A stretch of 64,000 nt of DNA from UBA4582 sp013204195 (GTDB lineage: Bacteria; Pseudomonadota; Gammaproteobacteria; Pseudomonadales; Azotimanducaceae), in the NCBI GenBank assembly GCA_963925735.1, contig CAWUUH010000009.1:36190-100189 (forward strand), given 5' to 3'. Shown here in pieces: positions 43,572 to 52,687 of the stretch. Numbering within the stretch: the first letter of the stretch is position 1; every line of letters begins with the position of its first letter. The notes below the pieces were generated by a model, which was not told the origin of the DNA, searched no databases, and saw nothing but the letters and a program-made list of their open reading frames with translations. Both the position numbers and the translations under genes were made by a program.

Positions 43572-44332
43572 ATGAGGTGAGCGCCGCCGTCGAGGATGAT
43601 GTGCTCACCGGTAATGATGCCCAGCCCACCGATAAAGGCAACAATGACCTCGGCCACTGATTCAGCCGTACAGGTCTGCTTTAACGGGGCCCGAGCCTCA
43701 AGGGCCGCCAAAGTTCGCTGATAGTTCTCCTTGCCTAAACCCGCCTCGAGCCATTCTCCTTGGATGAAACCGGGACAAACCGCGTTAATCCGAATTTCGG
43801 GACCCATGACCCGCGCCAGAGACCGCGTCATTGTCAGCAGCGCGCCCTTGGAGGCGGCATACGCGACGGAACTGCCAATGCCCTGCACGCCGGCAATGGA
43901 CGCAACATTGACCACAGACGCCTCACCCGCAGCTCGCATGCCAGCCTCTGCCGCTCGGATCATTTGATAAGGACCCACCACATTCACGCCATACAGATGA
44001 AAGAAATCATCTTTTTCCAGGCCATCGAGTTGATGATGTGGATTAAACTTAGTGGTTCCCGCGTTATTCACCAAGGCATTGATCTTGCCCCACTTGGCCA
44101 TCGCCTGGTCCACCATTGATCGACACGCCTGATCATCGCTGACGTCTGCCTGGCAGACGAGTGTCTCGACGCCGAACGCCCGACAGGCTTCGGCCGTCGC
44201 CTCCGCACCACCTTGGCTGTGTGCGTAGTTGATCACCACATGGCAGCCTTTGCTGGCCAGCAGTTTCGCTGTGGCCGCACCCACACCAGAGGACGAGCCC
44301 GTCACTATCGCTACCGCACCCTTCAACTCCAT
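43568..44332 (-). CDS. Short-chain dehydrogenase/reductase (FabG-like)
   Basis: A 254-residue SDR with the cofactor motif VTGSSSGVGAATA, VNNAGTTKF, and catalytic YAASKGAL after VNVASIAGVQG. The C-terminus (GEHIILDGGAHLI) is typical of FabG-like and glucose-dehydrogenase-like members. It starts an operon with the M16 protease, overlapping its start by four bases. The family is too broad to name a substrate. Confidence 0.82.
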   Translation of the reverse strand: MELKGAVAIVTGSSSGVGAATAKLLASKGCHVVINYAHSQGGAEATAEACRAFGVETLVCQADVSDDQACRSMVDQAMAKWGKINALVNNAGTTKFNPHHQLDGLEKDDFFHLYGVNVVGPYQMIRAAEAGMRAAGEASVVNVASIAGVQGIGSSVAYAASKGALLTMTRSLARVMGPEIRINAVCPGFIQGEWLEAGLGKENYQRTLAALEARAPLKQTCTAESVAEVIVAFIGGLGIITGEHIILDGGAHLI

Positions 44333-44480
44333 GATTGACTCCTAAATAGTCGTTTATCTAATTTGATTAATCTTACATCGCCAACGCATTCGTTAATGAA
44401 AGCAGCCTCAACGGGACTGCTGGCATCGCTAATCGCCTAAAGCAGCCTATTGAGGCGCTGTTCGATGCGGGCAAGAGAGG

Positions 44481-46154
44481 CTAGACGCCCTCAGGATGTT
44501 CGCGATGAAACTTTTCCCAATATTCGGCAATGGTGCTTTTCATTTCTCGGTGCAACATCAGCATGGAAAACAGATTGGGTAATGTCATCATCGCCAAGGT
44601 AATCGCCGAGATCAGCCATATCAGTGAGGTATCGGCGATAGACGCCAGAAAAAAACACGTGATATAGACGATTCGATAAGGTGTCACCGACCGGACCCCG
44701 AACAGGTAGGTCATGGCTCGGTCTCCATAGTAAGACCACGCCACTGCAGTGGAAAAGGCAAACAATACCAGACCAACGGAGACTATATATTTACCGAATT
44801 CACCAAATATCCCTCGCGTGAACGCTTTTGTGGTCAATTCAACGGAGTGGATGAGGGATTTTCCCGTCACGTCGATATCCTCTGCAAGCTTGCCTTGTTC
44901 AACGGTAATAATACCATTGTAAGGTGCACCCTCCTGGTAAAAGCGGACATCCTCGGCAACGGATCGATTGTGAATCACAGTAATGTCCTGGCTCGCCGCG
45001 ATGCCATTGAAGACCGAGATCTCACCGGAAAATGCTTGCACTGGGTCATCTTCCAGACTGAAGCTCAAATGCTTGAACAGATCCTGACGTTGCGCAGGAT
45101 CCGACTCAGAGTAGATCCCCTGAACCACTTCCATATCGAATGCCTGGAAATTATTTTCAAACTTTTCAGTCCAGACCCCTGAGGACAAAATAACCAGACC
45201 GGTCACAGTGCAAATCACTATGGTGTCAATAAAGGGCTCCAGGATCGAGACCATCCCTTCGGAAATCGGCTCGTCGGCTTTCGCCGCAGCGTGGGCTATA
45301 GGCGCAGAGCCCTGCCCGGCTTCATTAGAAAACAAACCGCGATTAACCCCACGATTAAACGCGTAAGCAAAGGTGGCGCCCAGAAACCCACCGGTGGCGG
45401 CACTGCCGGTGAAGGCATCACTAAAGACGGCCACAAAGGAGGGAATGACATTATCGTAATTGGTAATAATCACGCCAGCGGCGCCCACCAGATAAATCAG
45501 CGCCATCAGCGGTACGATTTTCTCAGCCACTTTTACGATGCGACTAATGCCGCCGAGAATGACCATCGCCAAGATAATGGCTAACACGAGGCCAGTGACC
45601 CACTCAGGCACACCGAATGTTGCCTGCACGCCGCTGGCAATATTATTACTCTGCGGCATATTACCGCTGCCAAAGGAGCTGATCACTGTGGCGCTGGCAA
45701 AGGCCACCGCCAACCACTTCATGTTCAAGCGCCGCTCCATAACATACATAGGACCGCCGACGATGAAGCCATTTTCGTCCTTGGTACGGTACTTATGGGA
45801 CAAGGAGACTTCGACAAATTTCGTTGCCATGCCAAAGAAGGCCGTCATCCACATCCAGAATAGTGCCGCTGGCCCGCCCAGAAAGATGGCCAGCGCAACA
45901 CCGCCGATGTTACCGGTCCCCACCGTACCGGAAATCGCCGTGGTCAGCGCCTGGAAATGGGTTGCATCACCCTCGTCAGTCTTCTTGTCATATTTACCGC
46001 GAACAATCCGCAGGGCATGACGAAAGAATCGCACCTGAGGAAATTTCAAATAGATCGTAAAAATCAGACCTGTGCCGAGTAACACAAACGGAAAATACCG
46101 GGCAGAACCCAGAAAACTGTCGAGCAGGTCGAGAAAACCAGTAAGCGATTCCAA
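44481..46154 (-). CDS. Alanine/glycine:cation symporter (AGCS) with large extramembrane insertion
   Basis: A 557-residue AGCS symporter. Family signatures are TAISGTVGTGNIGGVALAI and FNRGVNRGLFSNEAGQGSAP. The protein is about 80-100 residues longer than usual because of a hydrophilic insertion after a membrane helix (from about 325 to 430, including ESDPAQRQDLFKH). It takes up alanine or glycine with sodium. Alanine dehydrogenase elsewhere in the window (60101) fits alanine use. It lies 78 bases after the DUF429 gene. Confidence 0.87.
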   Translation of the reverse strand: MESLTGFLDLLDSFLGSARYFPFVLLGTGLIFTIYLKFPQVRFFRHALRIVRGKYDKKTDEGDATHFQALTTAISGTVGTGNIGGVALAIFLGGPAALFWMWMTAFFGMATKFVEVSLSHKYRTKDENGFIVGGPMYVMERRLNMKWLAVAFASATVISSFGSGNMPQSNNIASGVQATFGVPEWVTGLVLAIILAMVILGGISRIVKVAEKIVPLMALIYLVGAAGVIITNYDNVIPSFVAVFSDAFTGSAATGGFLGATFAYAFNRGVNRGLFSNEAGQGSAPIAHAAAKADEPISEGMVSILEPFIDTIVICTVTGLVILSSGVWTEKFENNFQAFDMEVVQGIYSESDPAQRQDLFKHLSFSLEDDPVQAFSGEISVFNGIAASQDITVIHNRSVAEDVRFYQEGAPYNGIITVEQGKLAEDIDVTGKSLIHSVELTTKAFTRGIFGEFGKYIVSVGLVLFAFSTAVAWSYYGDRAMTYLFGVRSVTPYRIVYITCFFLASIADTSLIWLISAITLAMMTLPNLFSMLMLHREMKSTIAEYWEKFHREHPEGV

Positions 46155-46232
46155 TGTATCCCCTTTTTATTTTAAACAGCGCATTAACTGACTTATCGAA
46201 ATTACGGATCTGAAGCCGCCGACGATAGCAAA

Positions 46233-46973
46233 TTACACCGGTGAGGCATAGCCCACAGGCACTATCAGGTTGATGGCCAGACCCCGTTGATCGCGCCGAC
46301 TGGTCGCCAACAACGTCGCCCAACGACCCCGCAGAGTCAAGAGCAGCACCATCGCATCCAGAATATCGTCAGGTTGGACCTCACTGCGTCGCCAGCGCCC
46401 CACAGCCTGATGATAAACGTCGGTGACCGCCGGCCAGTGCTCACCGAGAATGGCCAGTCGCTCGATCTGACCCGCTGTATATTTCTTACTGTGGATTAAG
46501 GCTTGGCCTTGTATCGTGGCGAACGCTAGCTCCGGGTGCGACTCTAGCATTCGCTCGCGAGCCTCAGGACAATCTTGCAGAAAACGATCTAGCTGGCGAA
46601 TTTTTGGACAGATATGCCAAGCCTGAATCGACAAGCGTTTACCCAAGTGCTGCTCGTTGATCTCACACGCCTGTGCATAGCTACCGGCATATACGGCCTG
46701 CCGACAAGGTACAGAGAACACACTCGCCGCTCTACCTCGCAATCGCTTGCGAGCTGCAGGTTCCACCTGCCGCGGCTCATCCTCAAGCAGTCCAATCGGC
46801 ATATCCACCAGCAACAGGCTGGCGTCGTGATGCGCCAACCAGAGCGCCTCGATAGTCGCAAAGACTTGGATATCAATCGCCTCAGCCCCAGGCTTTCGAT
46901 CATGGTTGTCACAGCTGACCGCCAGCCAGCCAGCACGACAGCCATCGATCCCGACAATTTTACGCGTCAGCAC
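46233..46973 (-). CDS. DUF429 domain-containing protein
   Basis: A 246-residue protein of the DUF429 family, which has an RNase H-like fold. The N-terminus IVGIDGCRAGWLAV, then LLVDMPIGL and the arginine-rich R-KRLRGRAASVFSVPCRQAVYA (shown by GRAASVFSVPCRQAV), and DILDAMVLLLTL carry the acidic and basic family residues. Start is GTG at 46973. It lies 10 bases after gor and probably forms an operon with it. Its biochemical role is not known. Confidence 0.8.
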   Translation of the reverse strand: MLTRKIVGIDGCRAGWLAVSCDNHDRKPGAEAIDIQVFATIEALWLAHHDASLLLVDMPIGLLEDEPRQVEPAARKRLRGRAASVFSVPCRQAVYAGSYAQACEINEQHLGKRLSIQAWHICPKIRQLDRFLQDCPEARERMLESHPELAFATIQGQALIHSKKYTAGQIERLAILGEHWPAVTDVYHQAVGRWRRSEVQPDDILDAMVLLLTLRGRWATLLATSRRDQRGLAINLIVPVGYASPV

Positions 46974-46983
46974 CTAGCCCGGC

Positions 46984-48342
46984 CTAATTCCCAACCGCTT
47001 CGCGCATGGTGACAAATTCCTCGGCAGTCGTCGGATGAATACCGATAGTTGAATCAAATACAGCCTTGGTCGCCCCCGCCTTCAACGCGATCGCGATTCC
47101 CTGAATGATTTCACCCGCCTCGGGCCCAACCATATGCACACCCAACACCTTATCAGTCTGTCGATCGACTATGAGCTTCATCAGGGTCTTCTCATCGCTG
47201 CCGCTCAAGGTGTGTTTCATCGCTCGAAACGTCGAGCGATAAATATCTACTTCGCCATGGGCATCCCGTGCTTGATGCTCAGTGAGACCCACAGTACCAA
47301 TATTCGGCTGGCAGAATACCGCCGTGGCGATATTGGTGTAATCCATCCGCCCAGGCTGCTGCAGGAACTGACCCCGCGCAAAGACCATGGCCTCGGCAAT
47401 GGCCACTGGCGTGAGCTGAACTCGGTCGGTGACATCGCCCAGCGCAAAAATCGATGGCTCAGAGGTGCGGAAATGATCATCGACAATAATCGCACCGTTA
47501 TCCCGACAGCTGACGTTAACGCGCTCAAGTCCTAGATCATCAACCGCCGGCACCCGGCCCGTCGCATACATAACACAATCGGTTTCGAGCAGGGTACCGT
47601 CGGCGAAAAATACCTGGAGACTATCGTCGAGCTGCTTCTCAATGTGCGTAACCGTTGAGTTGAAATGCAGATTGACCCCCTTCTTGGCAATCTCAGTGGC
47701 GACGGTCTGGCGCACATCCTCATCAAAGTTACGCAGAAACAGGGGCCCACGATAGGACAGATGACTATCGCAACCCAAACCCGCAAAAATACCAGCGAAC
47801 TCCACGGCGATATAGCCGCCACCTACGACCAGGATACGCTGCGGCAACGTCGGTAAATGAAACACCTCATTGGAAGTGATCACCAGGTCGTTGCCCGGAA
47901 AATGGGGCACTGAAGGCCAGCCACCGGTAGCAATGAGTATCCTCTCAGTAGAGATCACGCGATCGCGAACCACTACATGATGCGCATCTTTAATTCGGGC
48001 TCGACCGTCGAAATGCGTCACTCCGGCATTGTCGAGCAAACCCTGATAGATGCCATTCAGCCGGCTAATCTCTTTATCTTTATTTCTAATCAATGTTGGC
48101 CAATCAAAATCCGGCTTGACCGGTGACCAACCGAAGCCTTGGGCGTTCTCGAAGTCTTCCGCATAGTGGGAGGCATAAACCAACAGCTTCTTCGGGACAC
48201 AACCCACGTTGACGCAAGTACCGCCCATATACTTGTCTTCCGCCGTGGCGACTCGGGCGCCATAGGCGGCACTCATCCTGGCGGCGCGTACCCCGCCGGA
48301 GCCGACGCCGATAACAAAAAGATCAAATTCATAATCCGACAT
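46984..48342 (-). CDS. gor: Glutathione reductase
   Basis: A 452-residue flavoprotein disulfide reductase. FAD binding is by FVIGVGSGGVRAARMSA, the redox-active cysteines are in GGTCVNVGCVPKK, the NAD(P)H motif is VVGGGYIAVEFAG, and the C-terminal active-site histidine lies in GIHPTTAEEF. The arginines after the second Rossmann strand (SYRGPLFLRNFDE) favour NADPH and fit glutathione reductase. It keeps glutathione reduced in the cytoplasm. The DUF429 gene follows 10 bases on. Confidence 0.9.
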   Translation of the reverse strand: MSDYEFDLFVIGVGSGGVRAARMSAAYGARVATAEDKYMGGTCVNVGCVPKKLLVYASHYAEDFENAQGFGWSPVKPDFDWPTLIRNKDKEISRLNGIYQGLLDNAGVTHFDGRARIKDAHHVVVRDRVISTERILIATGGWPSVPHFPGNDLVITSNEVFHLPTLPQRILVVGGGYIAVEFAGIFAGLGCDSHLSYRGPLFLRNFDEDVRQTVATEIAKKGVNLHFNSTVTHIEKQLDDSLQVFFADGTLLETDCVMYATGRVPAVDDLGLERVNVSCRDNGAIIVDDHFRTSEPSIFALGDVTDRVQLTPVAIAEAMVFARGQFLQQPGRMDYTNIATAVFCQPNIGTVGLTEHQARDAHGEVDIYRSTFRAMKHTLSGSDEKTLMKLIVDRQTDKVLGVHMVGPEAGEIIQGIAIALKAGATKAVFDSTIGIHPTTAEEFVTMREAVGN

Positions 48343-48503
48343 GCAACGCCCGCCTCACCTATTACTAAAAAACCGTAACCTAGCATAAGCGGGGTGATGA
48401 AGTCCGATTCTCTGACAGATTTTCGCTGCGAAATTCGACGTCGAAAGACCGTTTCGCGCTATCATGGCTCCCGCAGTCCTGCCCCAGATGATACAGTCGA
48501 CCC

Positions 48504-49046
48504 ATGCCTATCGCCCTGCAAGCCTTCAGCCCCACATCCCTGATTCAGTCATTGCACTGCGATGTGCGGTGGACTCAGCAGACGCTACACCTTGAGTATC
48601 AACTGGTGGCAGAGTTCGCGGCACTGCATTGGCCCCCGCCAGCAGCAAAACCGCAACGCCGAATGGCGCTATGGGAGCACACTTGTTTTGAGTGCTTTGT
48701 GGCAGATTCGACGACCACCGGCTACACCGAAGTGAATGTCGCACCCAGCGGTGACTGGAATTGTTTTGACTTTCAGGCTTATCGTCTCGGCATGCAGGCG
48801 TCCAGCAGCGCAAGTTTGCAGTCGATGTCGGCTCAACTCGATGACGAGCACCAAGCGCGGATTCAGGTTGAACTGGATTTGCCAGCTTGGTCAGAGGCTG
48901 TCCAGGCGTTGCAATTGGGTTTGTCTGCCGTCATTGAGGACAAGCAGGGACAACGCCACTATTATGCTCTGCAACATATTGACGGCAATCCGGATTTCCA
49001 TCACCGTGACACCCACATCCTGACGATCACCCGGGGCATTGAATGA
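48504..49046 (+). CDS. DOMON-like domain protein
   Basis: A 180-residue protein of the DOMON-like family (related to type 9 carbohydrate-binding modules). Conserved stretches are LWEHTCFECFV, YTEVNVAPSGDWNCFDFQAYR and HYYALQHIDGNPDFHHRD near the C-terminus. No signal peptide is present, so it acts in the cytoplasm. The stop overlaps the ATG of the NamZ-like gene (ATGA), so the two are made together. Its ligand may be a sugar, but this is inferred from the fold only. Confidence 0.75.
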   Translation: MPIALQAFSPTSLIQSLHCDVRWTQQTLHLEYQLVAEFAALHWPPPAAKPQRRMALWEHTCFECFVADSTTTGYTEVNVAPSGDWNCFDFQAYRLGMQASSSASLQSMSAQLDDEHQARIQVELDLPAWSEAVQALQLGLSAVIEDKQGQRHYYALQHIDGNPDFHHRDTHILTITRGIE

Positions 49047-50248
49047 CATTTCGGTTCGGTATCGACGAGCTTCTCGGCAGCGCTAAGCTCCTGCAATCAT
49101 TACACTCGCGCCAAGTCGCGCTGGTCGCCCATCCCGCATCCGTGACTTGCGGCCTGCAGCACTCTCTGGATGGCCTGATCCAGCACGGCGTCAAGGTGAG
49201 CCGAGCATTCGGTCCACAGCACGGCATGCGCGGCGACAAGCAAGACAATATGATTGAATCTGCGGATTACCTGGATCCAACCCACGGTATTCCTGTCATC
49301 AGCCTCTACGGTAAACACCGCTTTCCAACTCAGGAAATGCTCGCGGATATTGACGTCGTGCTCTTTGACCTGCAGGACGTTGGTTGTCGTATCTACACCT
49401 ATATCACCACGTTGAAATACTTCCTTGAGGCCTGTGGGACCGCCGACGTTGAACTTTGGGTGCTGGATCGCCCCAATCCCGCTGGCCGGCCCATAGATGG
49501 CTTACGTCTCGAAGCTGGCCAGGAGAGCTTTGTTGGCTGCGACACACTACCCACCCGACATGGGCTCACCACCGCTGAGCTGGCTCAGTGGCTGGTGGCA
49601 AAACATCAGCTACCCGTGCGTCTGAAGACCATTAAGATGATCGACTATCAGCCGGCGGTGGGGCCGGGTTACGGCTGGCCGCTACACCAACGCCCTTGGG
49701 TTAATCCAAGCCCGAACGCCAGCAGCTTGAATATGAGTCGCTGCTTCCCGGGCACCGTGTTGCTGGAAGGCACCGAATTGTCGGAAGGTCGTGGCACTAC
49801 CGTACCCCTGGAGATTATTGGTGCACCGGACTTTCCAGCAATGGAAGTCCTCAACTATCTGCAAAGCCAACGCCCGGAATGGCTGCAAGGCGTCTTTTTA
49901 CGCCCCTGTTTTTTCTCGCCGACCTTTCACAAGCACCAGGGTGAGCTCTGCGAAGGCATTCAGATTCACACTGATTTCGCTGACTACCACCACGAGCAGT
50001 TCAAGCCTTACCGACTGATCGCGGGCCTGCTTAAGGCCCTGCGCCATATCCGTCCGGATTACCCAATATGGCGCCATCACGAATACGAATATGAACCTAG
50101 CCGGATTCCCATCGATGTCATCAACGGTGGGGCTTTTTTACGCCAGTGGGTGGACGATGCCACCCTGGGCTTTGAAGCACTCGAGACTCAATTACACGCC
50201 GAAGAACAGCCATGGCTCGACGAGCGCGCGCCGCACTTACTTTACTAG
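49043..50248 (+). CDS. DUF1343/NamZ-like exo-beta-N-acetylmuramidase family protein
   Basis: A 401-residue protein of the DUF1343 family, which contains NamZ, an exo-acting N-acetylmuramidase. Signatures are VALVAHPASV, FGPQHGMRGDKQDN, VVLFDLQDVGCRIYTY, WVLDRPNPAG and GTELSEGRGTT. Known NamZ proteins are exported, but this one starts directly at the domain without a signal peptide, so it is probably cytoplasmic and could act on recycled wall fragments. It is coupled by ATGA to the DOMON-like gene. Confidence 0.8.
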   Translation: MTFRFGIDELLGSAKLLQSLHSRQVALVAHPASVTCGLQHSLDGLIQHGVKVSRAFGPQHGMRGDKQDNMIESADYLDPTHGIPVISLYGKHRFPTQEMLADIDVVLFDLQDVGCRIYTYITTLKYFLEACGTADVELWVLDRPNPAGRPIDGLRLEAGQESFVGCDTLPTRHGLTTAELAQWLVAKHQLPVRLKTIKMIDYQPAVGPGYGWPLHQRPWVNPSPNASSLNMSRCFPGTVLLEGTELSEGRGTTVPLEIIGAPDFPAMEVLNYLQSQRPEWLQGVFLRPCFFSPTFHKHQGELCEGIQIHTDFADYHHEQFKPYRLIAGLLKALRHIRPDYPIWRHHEYEYEPSRIPIDVINGGAFLRQWVDDATLGFEALETQLHAEEQPWLDERAPHLLY

Positions 50249-50391
50249 TGACGAGTCAATAGCGACAACTGGGCGCGACCCGTCTGGCCAAGCCATAAAA
50301 TTTTGGCATAGTCGGCATAACCCGGCGGGAACTAAAATCAGCGTGTTAGAATTTCACCTTATTATGCATACCACAGGACAACACTGACCTA

Positions 50392-51525
50392 ATGACAACG
50401 CCAATGACGAACAAGACCAACGCCTACAAAATCGCGATCCTCGCCGGGGACGCCATCGGACCCGAGATTATGGCTCAGGCCGTCAGAGTCTTTGAGCTGG
50501 TCAGCAAACACCGAGATGTTGAATTTGAACTGACTGAGGCTCCCTTCGGCGCCCATGCCTATTTTGAACACGGCAAAGCCTTTCCCGATGAAACCAAAGC
50601 TGTCTGCGATGCCGCTGACGCTATTCTCAAAGGACCGGTTGGCTTGAGTCATGCGGAATCACAGAAGATACCGGTAGAAGAACAAGCCGAGCGCGGCGCT
50701 ATCTTGCCGTTGCGCGCCCGTTACAATACCTTCGCCAACTTTCGACCGATCTATTTAAGCCGCGACATGGCGCACTTCTCGCCCCTGAAACGCGAAGTCA
50801 TCCAGGATGGCATCGATATACTGCTGATCAGAGAACTGGTCGGCGGTTTGTACTTCGGTGAGAAAGAACGCGGCGTGAATGCTGACGGCAAACGTTATGT
50901 GAAAGAGACCCTTGAATACAACGAAGACCAGGTGCGCCAGATATTGATCGTGGGGTTTGAACAGGCCCGATTACGCAAAGGTGTGCTACACAATATCCAC
51001 AAGAGCAATGTCTTGATGTCCAGCGTCTTCTGGAATGAGATCCTTGATGAAGTGCACAAAGATTATACGGATATCAAGGTGGTGCATTTACTGGTTGATG
51101 CCGCAGCAACTGCCTTGTGCCTGAACCCGGGCCAATTTGACGTCATGGTCATGGAGAACATGTTCGGTGATATTCTCAGCGACCAAGGCGGCGGCATTCT
51201 GGGCAGCCTTGGACTAATGCCATCGGCCTGTGTTGGCCCAGAGAAAGCCTACTATGAGCCTTCACACGGAAGCGCCCCGGATATTGCCGGTAAAAATATC
51301 GCTAACCCTTACTCGATGATTGGCTCTGTTGCCATGATGCTGGATATGAGTTTTGGCCTGAAGGCTGAGTCTGATGCGGTCTGGTCAGCGATGAAAAGCG
51401 TCTTTGAGTCTGGCTACTCAACTGCCGACTTGTTGTCGGCGGACACGAATCCAAAGATTCTGTCGACGACGGAATTCGGTGATCTGGTAATGCAGGAACT
51501 CGATCGATTGCTCGCCAACTCGTGA
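50392..51525 (+). CDS. Isopropylmalate/isocitrate dehydrogenase family protein (LeuB-like)
   Basis: A 377-residue metal-dependent beta-decarboxylating dehydrogenase. Family signatures are GDAIGPEIM, ERGAILPLR, LLIRELVGGLYFG and GSAPDIAGKNIANP. It resembles LeuB but differs in details: GDAIG in place of GDGIG, and DAAATAL where LeuB usually has DNxxMxL. No leuC or leuD lies near. It may be the genome's LeuB or a paralogue with another 2-hydroxyacid substrate. It is preceded by a 143-base gap and stands alone. Confidence 0.75.
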   Translation: MTTPMTNKTNAYKIAILAGDAIGPEIMAQAVRVFELVSKHRDVEFELTEAPFGAHAYFEHGKAFPDETKAVCDAADAILKGPVGLSHAESQKIPVEEQAERGAILPLRARYNTFANFRPIYLSRDMAHFSPLKREVIQDGIDILLIRELVGGLYFGEKERGVNADGKRYVKETLEYNEDQVRQILIVGFEQARLRKGVLHNIHKSNVLMSSVFWNEILDEVHKDYTDIKVVHLLVDAAATALCLNPGQFDVMVMENMFGDILSDQGGGILGSLGLMPSACVGPEKAYYEPSHGSAPDIAGKNIANPYSMIGSVAMMLDMSFGLKAESDAVWSAMKSVFESGYSTADLLSADTNPKILSTTEFGDLVMQELDRLLANS

Positions 51526-51670
51526 AGCTGGCACTGGCAAGCTACCTGAATCCGCATTTAGCGCCAGACTAGTGCGGAAGAACGAACCTACACCCTACTC
51601 ATCGATAGGCCACTGGTGAGATAAAATCCCCACCAATGGCTTCTGATGTACCTTAAGCTGACGGGTCTAA

Positions 51671-51844
51671 TTAAAGCGCAGCCACCTGGCTGGCGATGCT
51701 GGTGGCCATGACCAGAATGGAGATCCAGCCCCAACCAATAAAAGCCCACATGACGAGTGGCTGTTCGAACAGATCACCGAGTATATTGACGGTAGAGTCG
51801 ATCAGCAAAAATTTGAGTGGGCGTTGAATCAACTTTTTAATCAT
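51671..51844 (-). CDS. Small membrane protein, unknown
   Basis: A 57-residue protein with a basic N-terminus (MIKKLIQRPLKFLLI) and one membrane helix (VMWAFIGWGWISILVMATSIA). A longer reading from 51904 is open, but AAGG lies 11 bases before the ATG at 51844. It is followed upstream by the DUF3806 gene on the same strand, 75 bases away. I do not recognise the family. Confidence 0.45.
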   Translation of the reverse strand: MIKKLIQRPLKFLLIDSTVNILGDLFEQPLVMWAFIGWGWISILVMATSIASQVAAL

Positions 51845-51919
51845 GTGCGTACTTACCTTCAATGTGCGGATGGCGTTAAAGCCGCGTAGTTTAGCTGGAA
51901 TCAACCCCCAAGGGGAGCC

Positions 51920-52507
51920 CTAGTCGAAGGCTTTTGGCGGGGTATTCAAGGACAAACGTTTGAATCGCTCAATCTCGCTGGCGATTTCCTCGTAGATCGC
52001 TTTGACATTAATTTTTTCATTGAACTGTACGCGCTTGGAAAACACGGTGACAGGGAAAATAAAGTTGTCTGTCTTGCGCCAACGCAGGGCCTTGCTGGAA
52101 CCCAAGGCATCTTCGTAGCTGACCCAATGTAACCCGAATTCGCGCACCAGCAGATCCCCAAAGACTACGCCCAAGGCCTGCCATTGAGTAATTTGATCAG
52201 GGCGTAAGAGTCTTCGGTCCACAAGCTGCTGGTACAAGGACAAGTCCGCTTGGGTGCTCTTCAGGGACATCACCCCGAGGCGTCGCGAAAACAATTCCTG
52301 CATTTCCGCACGCTGCTGATCTAGCAGCGTGAGCTGACCGAAAGACAAATCATCCACTACCGCGGGTCTTTCAGGCTGACTGGGAAAATGGTAATTGTCC
52401 AACTGCTCTGGTGATAATACGGGCACATCGATAGGAGCCGCCAAGACACCGAAACTGGCAGAAAGCAAAACTATAGTTAGCAATAACGCAGCGGGTTTAT
52501 GCATCAC
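51920..52507 (-). CDS. DUF3806 exported protein
   Basis: A 195-residue protein with a signal peptide (LLLTIVLLSASFGVLAAP, cut near VLAA). The mature part ends in a DUF3806-like domain with WQALGVVFGDLLVREFGLHWV, then SYEDALGSSKALRWRKTDN. The start is GTG at 52507 or the ATG one codon on; GAGG is upstream. The family has no known function and the protein is probably periplasmic. It is divergent from the CinA-domain fusion. Confidence 0.7.
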   Translation of the reverse strand: MMHKPAALLLTIVLLSASFGVLAAPIDVPVLSPEQLDNYHFPSQPERPAVVDDLSFGQLTLLDQQRAEMQELFSRRLGVMSLKSTQADLSLYQQLVDRRLLRPDQITQWQALGVVFGDLLVREFGLHWVSYEDALGSSKALRWRKTDNFIFPVTVFSKRVQFNEKINVKAIYEEIASEIERFKRLSLNTPPKAFD

Positions 52508-52687
52508 ACGATCGCCTCTTTAATGGATCCGTCGGAGTCGCTATTATCCCGATTCGGGTCTAGAGCGAAAGCCCTAATCGTCATGATACTCGACCTGACT
52601 AACCATCCTGATACACTCATACGCCTAGCGCGCCGTTGCCGCGCATGACCGCGGCGCTTGCCAGGCGGATTTAACACGAGAATTACC

